Made by a program: the position numbers and the translations under genes. DNA of 64,000 nt from Calliopum simillimum (lineage: Eukaryota > Arthropoda > Insecta > Diptera > Lauxaniidae), in assembly GCA_951812925.1 (NCBI GenBank), contig OX638372.1:45134245-45198244 (forward strand). Reading direction: 5' to 3'. A model generated the notes under the pieces. The model was not told where the DNA came from. It saw nothing but the letters and a program-made list of their open reading frames with translations, and did no database searches. This document shows positions 55,000 through 64,000 of this stretch, piece by piece (within the stretch, counting starts at the first letter, position 1; each line of letters starts with the position of its first letter).

Positions 55000-57018
55000 G
55001 TGTTCTTCTAACGCTAAGTTATATTTAAACCTTAAAACTACTTAATATAAAATAAATTTGAGGGAAAGTGACGATACAAATAGAATACATGCGACCAGCA
55101 CACATATACCAAATGCACCGCCACCAACCCTCTCAAAGACACGTTGAAGTTTTTTGAAACTTAATAACTATGTAAAAACTTACTTAATATGGAACATATA
55201 ACCCCTGTCACGAAACCAAACAGCAAAATTCAACTCCAAATACAAGATAGATCAAATCATTGAACCATCTTGCAACCACAGTCGACCCTGCTACCCCAAT
55301 CGCGCAACCGTAGTTAAAAGGAAAATTAAATTAAATCCAATGAGTAAATGCTATTTATATAAAATTAATAACATGAATACATTGTAAAAGTAAGTTTTAC
55401 ACTCCAATCAAAAGTAGTATCAACAATTTTTCATGTAAATTACCCGCGGTTATGACCAGACGTGGCCTTAAGATAATAGGGAATGGGAGCTTCATTGGGA
55501 ATGGAATCGAGATCTTCATAAATTACACCAACCGGAGATTGGTATATTGAGTGAGGCCAAGTTATGCCCTGTTGAGAGGTGTAAATGCTTTCTATGACTT
55601 TATTTTCATGATTCATAAGCGAAAAGATGCATCTTTTCATGAGAAACACAGCATATTTAATAATAGGAGTAATATTAGAATCATCTAATGTAGCATTTGA
55701 AAATCTTTTTGTTCTGGTTTCAAAATTTTTACTTATACACCACCTAAGAACTTTTCTTTCTAGCCGTTCCATTTCAGAAGCCACCACAGGGGAGATAGAA
55801 AACCAACAGGGGAAGGCATATAATAACTCGGGTCTAATGAGCGTTTTGTAAAGTAATAATTTCGTCCTTTTCATCATTTCTTTCTTGTTTAATAAAGACG
55901 AGAGAATATTAGTGACTTTCGTGGCTTTTTCCAGATTCTGTCTAGCATGATGGTTGAACTTGAATAACTGATTAAAGTTAACTCCCAAATATTTTATAGT
56001 ATTTATAAATAGAATAACCGTACCATCAATTACTACTTTTAAATTTCTGCTTTTAAATTTCTGCTTTCTCGAACAGCTCCTTCTTTTCCTTTTCCGCTTG
56101 CATTTCTTACACAAATACAGTTTGATTTCTGGACATTTATTTTAATCCCCCAGCTTTTATAAAATTTTTTTTATATTATTGACATGATTCTACACTTTTT
56201 TCAATGCATTTAAAGGAAAGCAGTGGATAAGAGATTCTCACTAGTAAATGCATTGTGTGAAAAATCATGCAACAACATATTAAATTATTTAGGACCCATT
56301 ACTGACCCCTGAGCTACACCACTGTTAGAGTCAAAACTATTAGAGTTGATGGCTTGGATTTGCAAAAAGAATTTCTTGTTAGACAAGAAACTGATCAGCA
56401 TATGAACAATGTAAAGTGGAAGATTCAGCTGAAGAGATTTATAAATTAGTCCCTCTCTCCAAACTCTATCAAAAGCTTTTTCAATATCTAAAGAGCAGAT
56501 GGCAGTACATTTTTTTCCTGTAAACCCAACGTGACATCGTTATGGACCTTTAGTAGTGCGTGTACAGTCGAATGTTTGCTTTTGAAACCGAATTGATGCT
56601 CCGGTATTAAATCAATTAGAACTTGGTCAGGAGAATCAATTTTTAGCATGATAACTCCTTGAAGTATTTTACCCACATTAGATGATAACGAAATTGGGCG
56701 GAAGTTATTGTTGTTTGGATCCTAAGGATTTTTCGCTAAAGGTGTTATCTTGGCAATTTTCCAAATTTACGGAAAGTATCCATTATTTAAACAATTATTT
56801 AGAATAATTGTCAGAAAGTTCACTTCTGTGTCTGAGATCTTTTTTAGTGCGAAGTTAGAAATATTATCAAGACCACATGATTTTTTAGGTTTGAAACTTT
56901 GAATTATATCTAAAATCTCTTCTTTTGAAGTGAAGAAATCAGCAATCTGAGGATCCAAAGCAGAGTTTTCGTTAAATCCAATAAAGTAAATTTTCGATTT
57001 TATATTCCTGGGGTACAT
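55000..57018 (-). mobile_element. Jockey-type LINE, broken reverse transcriptase
   Basis: Minus-strand reading, 5' to 3': KPKKSCGLDNISNFALKKI (about 56900-56840), WKIAKITPLAKNP and FRPISL (56760-56690) with two in-frame stops, PEHQFGFKSKHSTVHALLK (56600), SLDIEKAFDRVW (about 56490, motif A with its Asp), GVAQGSVMGP (about 56300, motif B), then the 55440-56114 frame with YLGVNFNQLFKFNHHARQNL and LLLYKTLIRPELLYAFPCW. The FADD motif C is not readable between 56290 and 56120. Endonuclease and ORF1 are missing, so it is 5' truncated and dead. Confidence 0.85.
55440..56114 (-). pseudogene. C-terminal part of LINE reverse transcriptase
   Basis: 224-codon open segment after motif C. Typical Jockey-clade thumb/C-terminal wording (NTIKYLGVNF; MERLERKVLRWC) ends with a stop at 55440. 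It starts with a basic stretch (KCKRKRKRRSCSRKQKFKSR) that may be a local frameshift product. Confidence 0.75.
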
Positions 57019-58096
57019 TTCGGTCGAAACACGTGTTGGATTTTTGACAGATAGTACAGTGAAACATTATGTTTATCTGATAGGTTATAGAAAGACATGC
57101 AATTTACCGAATGTGTACAACGGCCCTAATTGACATTTTTGGTTTTGTTCAGGGACACAAAAAACTGCCTTTATAAAAACCGACAATGTAGAATGTTCAA
57201 ATTTAATTAAATGCAGTTTAATTACACCTAATGAAGTTGGTATTGTTGTGTTACCGTTGCAATTTTTTGGGTGAAGGTTTATTAGAGATTGGTCTTCAGG
57301 AATATGTAATAAACTGGATTTCAAAAACAAATTTCAATTAGGGCTGTTGTACAAATGAGCCACATAGTCAGATTTTGTTATGTCCCATACATTTATATCA
57401 GTACAAAAAAAGTGGCGAATAAAACAGCAATTATTAATAAATTTGAAATTAAATCATACTTTCGTATTTCGTTTTTTTTCTCCTCTCTCCGATTTCTACC
57501 GTCTAATATTCTGAAATAAAAACCTGTAAACGTCTAAGTTCCTTTTAAAATGACATAATAAATAGAGTATTAGATTACTGCGTGAACGCACCGTCTTCGA
57601 GGGGTGTCATTCGGTAGGTAGCCTGTTTAAAAGAAAAATTTTTTCCTTATTCAGAACCGCTTTTCGGTTTTGATTATGGTTTGGGATGCATCAATTATTC
57701 TCTGAAATGGACCAAATTTACATGGTGCTTATTTACATCAAAGAAAATATTTTGATGATGTGGACCACCCTAATGTAAATGTCTCAAAAAAAAAAAAAAA
57801 AATTCATGTTTCCCTCTCGGATTTTTAAAATTCAGTGCTGCTGCTGACAATGTTTTTGGTTAGCTATAAACTAATTAAAATTTCTTATGCAAATCGAAAA
57901 GCTTTTTATATAGCAAAGGAATCCGACTTGTGCTTAACTAGATATAAACTAACTGAGTAAATCGCCTTAAGCAGGCAAGTGAGAATGGGCTATGAGATTT
58001 CTATTAGAACTTATGTGTATATATTTTTCAGATTTTATTCAACTTAAATAAAACGTTAAACTGTGGGTAACCCTAAATTAACCATATCATTAAAAT
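57019..58096. other. Upstream of second gene, nothing certain
   Basis: A minus open stretch at 57085-57330 is without recognisable motifs. The promoter of the second gene probably lies in 57350-58020 but I see no clear TATA or initiator motif. Confidence 0.4.
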
Positions 58097-59885
58097 ATGG
58101 ATGATCTTTTTGAGCAACTCAAAAAGGCACCAGCTGTAAATAAAAATACCAAAACTCCACCCACACGCGAATTCCTTTCACCAACACCATTAAAGGATTT
58201 CGAAATAAAACGTTCTTTTGCAAAATCATCATCACGTCGCGAATCTTTGCCAACAGCAAGAAGTACGACTTCGATTTCAAAGAAATTAAATTCACACAAA
58301 AGTCGCAGTTTGTCGCCGCCTAAACACTTAACCAAACCATTCAAAGTGTTGATTGAACGAAAAAAACTAGAGGACTTTATGAGCAAAACTAAAGATAAGC
58401 AGAAAAAATCATCGTCAAAATCAGCTTCAAAAACAATAGCTGATGCGTATAGGGAATTATTTAAATTACCTACTAGTTCAGGTAAAACGGTTAAATCGCC
58501 TGATAAAAAGGATAAACTGTCAAAAGTAAATATATCGACTAAGTCGCCAACTAAGACAGAAAAAGCAATTACATTGGATAAATCTATTAAAGAATCGAAA
58601 AAGGTTGGTAGACCGCCAAAAGCCCTAGATAAATCGATAAAATCACCAGATAAGGTGATTAAAATAGTGGACAAAACAACATCATCAAAGAAATCATCTC
58701 TGAGCAACAGTGGTAGCAACAGCAGTATTGGCAATAGTAATAGCTCACCCAAAAAGGTGGCTTTGACTCCCACCAAGGCTCAGAAAAAGCAATTTTTCCC
58801 CGAAACTGTGCCGTTATTTCAAAATTTGAGTTTCCAGCAGCGAGGAAAAAAGCAGAAACAGTTATATAAAATAAAAAGTTGTGTGGTACGCTTGCCACGT
58901 CAAAATTTAAAGAAGCTACAACAAAAATTCCTTCACCTTAGGTCTAAAAATGGCAAAATTCCTGGTCGAAAATCGAACACACCACAAGCAACCAAACGCA
59001 AATCGTCTGATAAAGATTCACCGTCACCAACAAAACGCGCCAAGGAATCCAATAAAAAAGAGCCGACCGGATTTTTTATAAAACTAAGCACACCATCAAC
59101 ATTAAAAGGTCAGAATAAAAAGCAGCAGACAAAGAAAGCAGAATTTAAAAATCGCGTAAATCTGCATCACAAAGGTCACAAATCTGGTTCGACCAATAGC
59201 AGCTACAAGTCATTGTCAAGTACAACGAAGCCTACGAAATTTACACGCACACACCTTATAAAAGCATTTGGGAAACGCTATTTTAAATCTCACGTCAAAA
59301 TTGAGAAGTGCAATCATCCGATGATGTTGATTTTCGAATCAAATGCACGTGCGCGTAAATTGAAAGCAAAACGCAATAAAAGTAAAAATTTGTCTGTTTC
59401 TTTTAAAGAGCAGGTAGAAATCTTTGGATGTACTGATTCTGAAGATTTTGATTCCAGCGATTCTGATTCTGACGTTGAGTACAGGCCGAAAGGTGCTAGT
59501 GCGCGTAAGACATCCTTCAGTGCAGCTCTAAATAAAAGTCTTAATAACGCATCAGGGTCATTGACGCCATTACTCGCTACACCAGCGCGACTTAAGAAAT
59601 TCGAAAATGGCAAACTTATTGACGATATTGAACTTGATCCTGCCCTGTTTTTGGATCCCAGTGTGGTTGGTGTTGGTGGTAGTAGCACTCCGTATGGGCA
59701 TTCCCCCGGTCGTAAGAAGCGAGAGAAAAAATCGTTTAGTCCTCTTAAAGGTGATGCTATATCGAGCCCACGCAAAGAGCAATTCAAATTGGCAAATGAA
59801 AAGATGCCACCAAGTGGCTTAAGGCGTTTAAATATTGACGATGTTGATGATGAAGATGACGAGGACGATGATTGTGAATATATAG
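58097..59885 (+). CDS. Unknown nuclear-type protein, exon 1
   Basis: A long first coding exon of 596 codons plus one base, open throughout, with codon-level structure unlike the surrounding non-coding DNA. A possible 5' UTR acceptor (atttttcag) lies at 58021-58033. The exon ends in an acidic run and the donor G|GTAAAC. Confidence 0.88.
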
Positions 59886-60787
59886 GTAAACATATGCAGT
59901 AATGTTAGAAGATAATGCAGCATTGTTGTTAAACTAAAATTTTTTTTTTTTTGCAGTTCCAATTGATATACCACAACGTCGAACATCCCGCACGAATTCA
60001 AATAATGCCGCAGAATATTCATCAAGTTATGCATCCGCAATGGAAGGTTCAAGCACAAATTTCTCCGGTAACACCACTGCTTTAGACAAACGTAATGAAA
60101 TAGAAGACGACGCGCCGACACCGGACGATCTGCGACTTGACGCACCGACACCCGACGATTTGGAACTTGACGCACCAACACCAGAGGGCATTGATATGAT
60201 GGTGACGAATGATGAAGTTGACATTTCAAGTCGAGTTTCAGATACGGGCAGTGAAAAGGATATGGATATATTCGCGCCAATTGCAAATAAAAAAGAATCA
60301 ACGGCTGTGGCAGCGGAATCAGTGGAGCCATTGGTAATAACACATGAAAGTTTGGCTCAAAATGATGATTCTTATGCACATAGAAAAGCAAATGAAAAAG
60401 ACCAGGATGTTGATGATGAAGAAGCGAAACAATTGAATGAAAATGTGGTTATTGCAACAAATGCAAATGGAAATAATGAAAATGGCTCAGTTGCTACTGA
60501 TAAAAGGGACACTGCGAAAGAACAACGCACATCTTTGACAATGTTTGCCGAAGGTAATGTAAATAAAGATTAATTTTTACCAAATGATTTTGTTGAGAAA
60601 ATGCTCTCAATATTTTATTCCTTTCTGTTTAGATTCACAAGACGAAGAAGATGATATTATTGGAAACATTTTAAAAGAACGCATTGATGAAATTGTAAAA
60701 GATGTTGAGATGAACAACGCTTCTAAAACTGTTAAAGAGTCGAATAATTTGGAAACTTCATCCTCGGCAAACGCAATTGAAGAATAA
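58097..60787 (+). CDS. Unrecognised basic, probably nuclear protein (three exons, 846 aa)
   Basis: Exons are 58097-59885, 59957-60553 and 60633-60787. The joins are phase 1 (TATATAG|GTAAAC to ttgcag|TTCC; GCCGAAG|GTAATG to gtttag|ATTC). The start ATG gives MDDLFEQLKK; no upstream in-frame start is better. Residues 1-250 are Lys/Ser/Thr/Pro with many SPxK and SPDK sites and an AT-hook-like core GRPPK at about 171-175. A less repetitive basic middle (VRLPRQNLKKLQQKF; FTRTHLIKAFGKRYFKSH) may be a folded or DNA-binding part. Acidic runs follow (DSSDSDSDVEYRP; DDEDDEDDD near 590), and exon 2 holds three DAPTP repeats. The composition suggests a chromatin-associated protein regulated by proline-directed kinases; that is inference. 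No family is recognised. Confidence 0.85.
59957..60553 (+). CDS. Unknown nuclear-type protein, exon 2
   Basis: The acceptor is a 14-T tract ending ttgcag; the donor is GAAG|GTAATG. It encodes VPIDIPQRRTSRTNSNNAAE, then three near-identical DAPTPDDL-type units (about 60110-60190) separated by four residues, then Asp/Glu/Asn-rich sequence. Confidence 0.8.
60633..60787 (+). CDS. Unknown nuclear-type protein, exon 3
   Basis: The acceptor is ctgtttag. It encodes DSQDEEDDIIGNILKERID and an acidic end; the TAA stop at 60785-60787 is inside an AATAAA hexamer (60783-60788). A second AATAAA is at 60891-60896. Confidence 0.75.
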
Positions 60788-61615
60788 ATGAGTAAATACA
60801 TATAATTTTTTAAATTTTTCTGAAAAGTTTTTTATTTCTATTTTTTTCAATTGCAGTTTTAATATGCGTGAACAGTAAAAACACAAAAATAATAAACAAT
60901 AGAAATATATTTCACTAACACTTTTTTTCTTTTTATATATTTCCTTGAAGAGACCTATTTTCTTTTTTTTAATATACAATACTATATTTATAAAATTGTC
61001 TATGAATAATTACATTTAAATTCCCAATATTATTGAAAAATCGTTCTGTACAAAAGCATAACATCAACAATTCTGTTGTTGTAATTTATGATTATGATTT
61101 ATGATGAAAAAAAAAATTTTAATTGTGTGCCCTTGTAGAGCATCATTTAATATAAATTAAAATAAGATTTAATTTACATTTGTTGTAGCATTATAACAAA
61201 AAATTGTTGTGTATTCTCATTTGATAAACACACCCTGTAAACATCAAAAAAATTAACACATAAATAATATACTATATAAAAACAATATATCTAAAATCAT
61301 ATAGTACATAGGTTTAGTTATTTGAAAAGAAAAATTTGATGTTAATTTTAAAGCATAAAAATAAAAAATTTATTTTATAAAACAAAGTCACTTTAACAAT
61401 GTGTAAATGTTTGGAGGCCACGCAAAATTAAAATTTTAATATAAAATAAATTTTCCACTCTAATGCAAAATAACCGTTTATGGTCTTGGTTTAGATGCTA
61501 AGGTTTAGTTTTGTTTTTCCCTGTTTTTGTTAAATATGTACCAACTTTGGTCTAAGTGTATCTGAAAAATCGTTGTTTACCGGACAACCCGTCTAACATA
61601 AGTATATGTATGCAT
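60788..61615. other. 3' flank of second gene
   Basis: AT-rich with several AATAAA-like signals; no further exon supported. A cagTTTTAATATG at 60855 could be an acceptor but leads to no frame. Confidence 0.4.
60891..60896 (+). promoter_or_regulatory. Polyadenylation signal of the second gene
   Basis: AATAAA about 105 bp after the stop codon, followed by T-rich sequence. Confidence 0.45.
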
Positions 61616-62073
61616 TGCAATTACACTCATTTTCTTGGGTATAAAAATAGCTGAAGCTAGGTCCTGAATTTGCGATTCGGATCTGTAGAAACTCAGCAAT
61701 CTCGTTGCTTTCCTAAATATCATTTAATAAAATATTTTGTTAAATTTTTTCATTTCCAATTTGTAACTGTAACAATAACATATGTATAATATAAATATAT
61801 TCTTTCCAAATTTTAACTCAAATTGATTCAGCTCTACAAGACGACGGAAAATAATCGTTTGGAATACCGTAGTTTCAAGGCAGCGGATTCGACGAGTGGC
61901 AAATAAAAATTTAAATTGGAGAAAATAACAAGAAAATGTCGCAAGAAGCCAATATTGAGAAATTTCTAGCAAAATTTGTGAAGAGTTCAATGGAGAAAGG
62001 CTTACAATGACAACGCAAGGAAGATCGTAAAATTAAAGAACCCATATCGACAGATCCTGTGAAGTATAATGTA

Positions 62074-63082
62074 CAGTTAGTCACAAAAGTTTAGAAACAC
62101 TACAATATTTTTACAAAACTTAACAAATAATGTCATTTAAAATTTGTAACTTGTTTGCTCCAAAAATAGCTACAAACTTAGAACAGTTGCATTACGTTGT
62201 CGTGAACCCTTAAACTGTGAAAAATTTTATTTTAACAAACATTTATTTGTTCATCATTTTTTATCTGCTAAAAAAAGGGTCCTGGAAAATGTAGAATGTG
62301 GTTCCTAGATTATGTAGAGACATTAATGGCTGACTTTTTATTTAATATTTTATAGAAGCATACAGAAATAGCATTTCACAAAAATTGTGGCCGAACTTCG
62401 AGCAACTATAAGAAGAGAGCGTATAAATGAAGGCTACAAAGAAAACGCCGTAGCGACAGCATATAATTAATAGTTATTTATGTACATTTATTCTTTTGAA
62501 ATTAATTTCTTCATTTAGTAAGTGATGTAATGGATATGTACCACCTTAAAATAATATAATTTGGTAAAATAAACCCAGTAATTATGTTAATTATTTAGAA
62601 TTGAATAGGAAAAGTTTTGAACAAAGAAAAAGGTCATTTGTCATTCAGAAGCCGTTAATGACACATCACGTCATTGTCGTTTACCTGACGTTGATGACAT
62701 ATAGACATTGTGTCACTTATGTCCACTGCATGACAAAGTCATCCACAAGGCATCATGCCCCCTCCAAGACAATGTCATCCAGAAGGCATCATGTCCCTGC
62801 ATGACAATGTCATCCAGAAGGTATTAACGACAGCTTGGTCACTTGTATGGAATTGTCATGAAAGACTTATATGGGAACGTCCCTGAATGTCATCAATGCC
62901 AAAGCACTGTCGTTAGTAACTCATAATGATTCTTTCATGACATTCGCTACGGGTTTGATCTTAAGTAAAATATATGAAGGGAAATAAAGAAATGAAAAAA
63001 ATTTAACAACTTTAATTTCAAAGCATAGTTTTTGTTAGATTTTGTAAAAAAAATTGCTGTTTCTAAACTTTTTTGACTAACT
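62074..63082. mobile_element. Tc1-like non-autonomous element
   Basis: TA|CAGTTAGTCACAAAAGTTT at the left matches the complement of AAACTTTTTTGACTAACT at the right, about 25 bp with few changes. The ~1 kb interior lacks a transposase. It contains a ~40-bp tandem motif with ATGTCATCCAGAAGGCATCA (62743-62825) and many TGACAATGTCA-type palindromes (62640-62945). Confidence 0.6.
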
Positions 63083-63189
63083 TTTTTTATTAGTTCTGGT
63101 TAGTGATTATTTAGATCTTAATAACGTCCAAAAACGTTACTCAGAACTATTAGAAAATTGACCTCAAACCTATATAGCTTAAGTCGATA

Positions 63190-63459
63190 AGCAGAGTTTT
63201 TTCTTTCTGTTACAGATATAATGGACCAGGACTGATATTTGTTTTTCAGGTGGATATATGGGTCTGTATGGACAAGATCGTTCTGAGGAACATTGAAAGG
63301 GCTCTGAAAAGAATTTTCTGGCATCAGAAAAGTACCAGAGGCATTACATTGGTATTTAAATGGAATTCAGATAAACCAATTATTGGGTTCGAAGGTGCTG
63401 ATTGGGCAAGTGATGTTACGGATCAGATAGTGGATTTGTTTTTTCAAGTGTATGGGTGA
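63190..63459 (+). pseudogene. Copia-like RNase H fragment
   Basis: VLRNIERALKRIFWHQKSTR, then KPIIGFEGADWASDVTD, corresponds to the copia motif LKRYLxGT...IGYxDADWAxD, the start of RNase H. In copia the first residue of that motif pair is Asp-Ala-Asp; here it is Gly-Ala-Asp, and the frame stops at 63459. Confidence 0.65.
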
Positions 63460-63600
63460 ACTGTTTCTTGGTCAAGAAAAAAAAACAAATAACCGTCGCA
63501 ACTTCATCTAGTGAATTTAGCCAAATTTTTTCATTCTTAATTTTTAACTGTATCAAAAATATGAAAAAAAATATATTCTTCCCAAATTTATGCCTACCAT

Positions 63601-64000
63601 TGCTACTGAGCAGTTGCTTAAACTAAAAAGGCCACTAAAAAACTTATTTGCAATCAATGAATAAAATTACAACACTGCTCCGTTATCCAAATCTCGTAGA
63701 AAATTAAGAGCATTTTACGTTGCGAATGGATTCTGACATGCTGCTCTACGAATTTCGTATGTGTAACCATTCGAGTTCAACAATAGCACTAACGTTTTTT
63801 TATTTTTTCGAAAATAATCTACTATAGAATTGAGTGATAGGTTCGAATATCTGAGCAGTAAGAAAGGTCAAAATTGGACAAGGGAGGTCAAGACTTTTTT
63901 TTCCAAAGTTTCAAACAATATGACTATGTTCCTTTTCTAGCTTAAAACTTTACTATGAAGAAGTTTAGAAATTTTTCTTCAACAGATAGACGGACTAATG
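63601..64000. other. Right end of window, nothing recognised
   Basis: AT-rich, no coding or repeat structure that I can support. Confidence 0.4.

Larger units (their letters stand above)
61620..63600 (+). mobile_element. Possible decayed copia-like element (outer limits uncertain)
   Basis: A direct repeat of about 80 bp (61742-61815 and 63522-63592, both AAATTTTTTCATT...CCAAATTT) flanks the RNase H fragment and could be LTR remains. The Tc1-like element at 62074 sits inside. A short frame from 61936 (MSQEANIEKFLAKF) may be the element's gag start. Most of the polyprotein is deleted. Confidence 0.4.

Noticed and set aside
57085..57330. 81-codon minus-strand frame upstream of the LINE, as its ORF1
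   Set aside because: No zinc knuckle or other ORF1 motif and no continuity with the reverse transcriptase reading.
58090..58776. Minus-strand frames opposite the second gene (also 59314-59787 and 59828-60391)
   Set aside because: They are antisense shadows of a spliced, compositionally consistent plus-strand gene. Their products lack motifs and they have no splice or start context.
61936..62070. Short frame starting MSQEANIEKF as a host gene
   Set aside because: It stops after 24 codons with no donor site. It may be a retroelement gag start, so I kept it only as part of the possible copia-like element.

Overview
The window reads as AT-rich nuclear DNA from a higher fly (Diptera, Brachycera; a tephritid-like genome is my best guess, from inference only). 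The evidence is short exons with GT-AG introns, intron-bearing tRNA-Tyr genes, mariner, BEL/Pao and Jockey-type transposons, and dispersed repeats with DINE-1/helentron ends. There are no bacterial operons, ribosome binding sites or CRISPR arrays.

Two host genes are supported, both on the + strand. The first (3197-30664, 5' end outside the window) is an M14 cytosolic carboxypeptidase of the AGBL2/AGBL3 (CCP2/3) type, probably the fly gene NnaD. Ten introns separate eleven coding segments whose phases all agree. The catalytic domain lies in the first four exons. The rest encodes a long, basic, low-complexity tail, and a stop at 13741 could give a short isoform without it. The second gene (58097-60787, three exons, 846 residues) encodes a basic, Ser/Lys-rich, probably nuclear protein with an AT-hook-like motif and acidic stretches. 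I do not recognise its family.

Most remaining sequence is repeats. Going left to right: a broken mariner at the window edge; a ~0.9 kb hairpin (1050-1925); a degenerate minisatellite (4017-4815); a DINE-1-like element with an amplified 323-bp repeat (6581-8045); a 1.8 kb (AGAGT)n array (10015-11815); a Tc1-type foldback with a GC-rich core (12028-13443); two more mariners (17250-17990, 19034-20330); a hAT-like element with an 8-bp target duplication (22359-23162); and MITEs and foldbacks.

The main structural feature is an inverted duplication with arms at about 21.4-26.96 kb and 31.33-35.95 kb. Each arm carries two divergent tRNA-Tyr genes, and together they bracket the last four exons of NnaD. 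The right arm holds a copied scrap of an NnaD splice acceptor and exon. It also preserves the empty site of a foldback that entered only the left arm.

From 37.8 to 45.95 kb there is a three-level nest: a TTAA-flanked element holds a BEL/Pao LTR element (5-bp target duplication), and one LTR of that holds a palindromic Tc1 derivative. Further right are tRNA-like sequences with T-runs (48.6-49.45 kb), a MULE-like element whose ends are arrays of small hairpins and whose core matches that of the 12-13 kb foldback (51444-52212), a broken Jockey-type LINE (about 55.0-57.0 kb) and decayed copia-like and Tc1-like remains (61.6-63.6 kb). All family names come from motif reading, without database searches.
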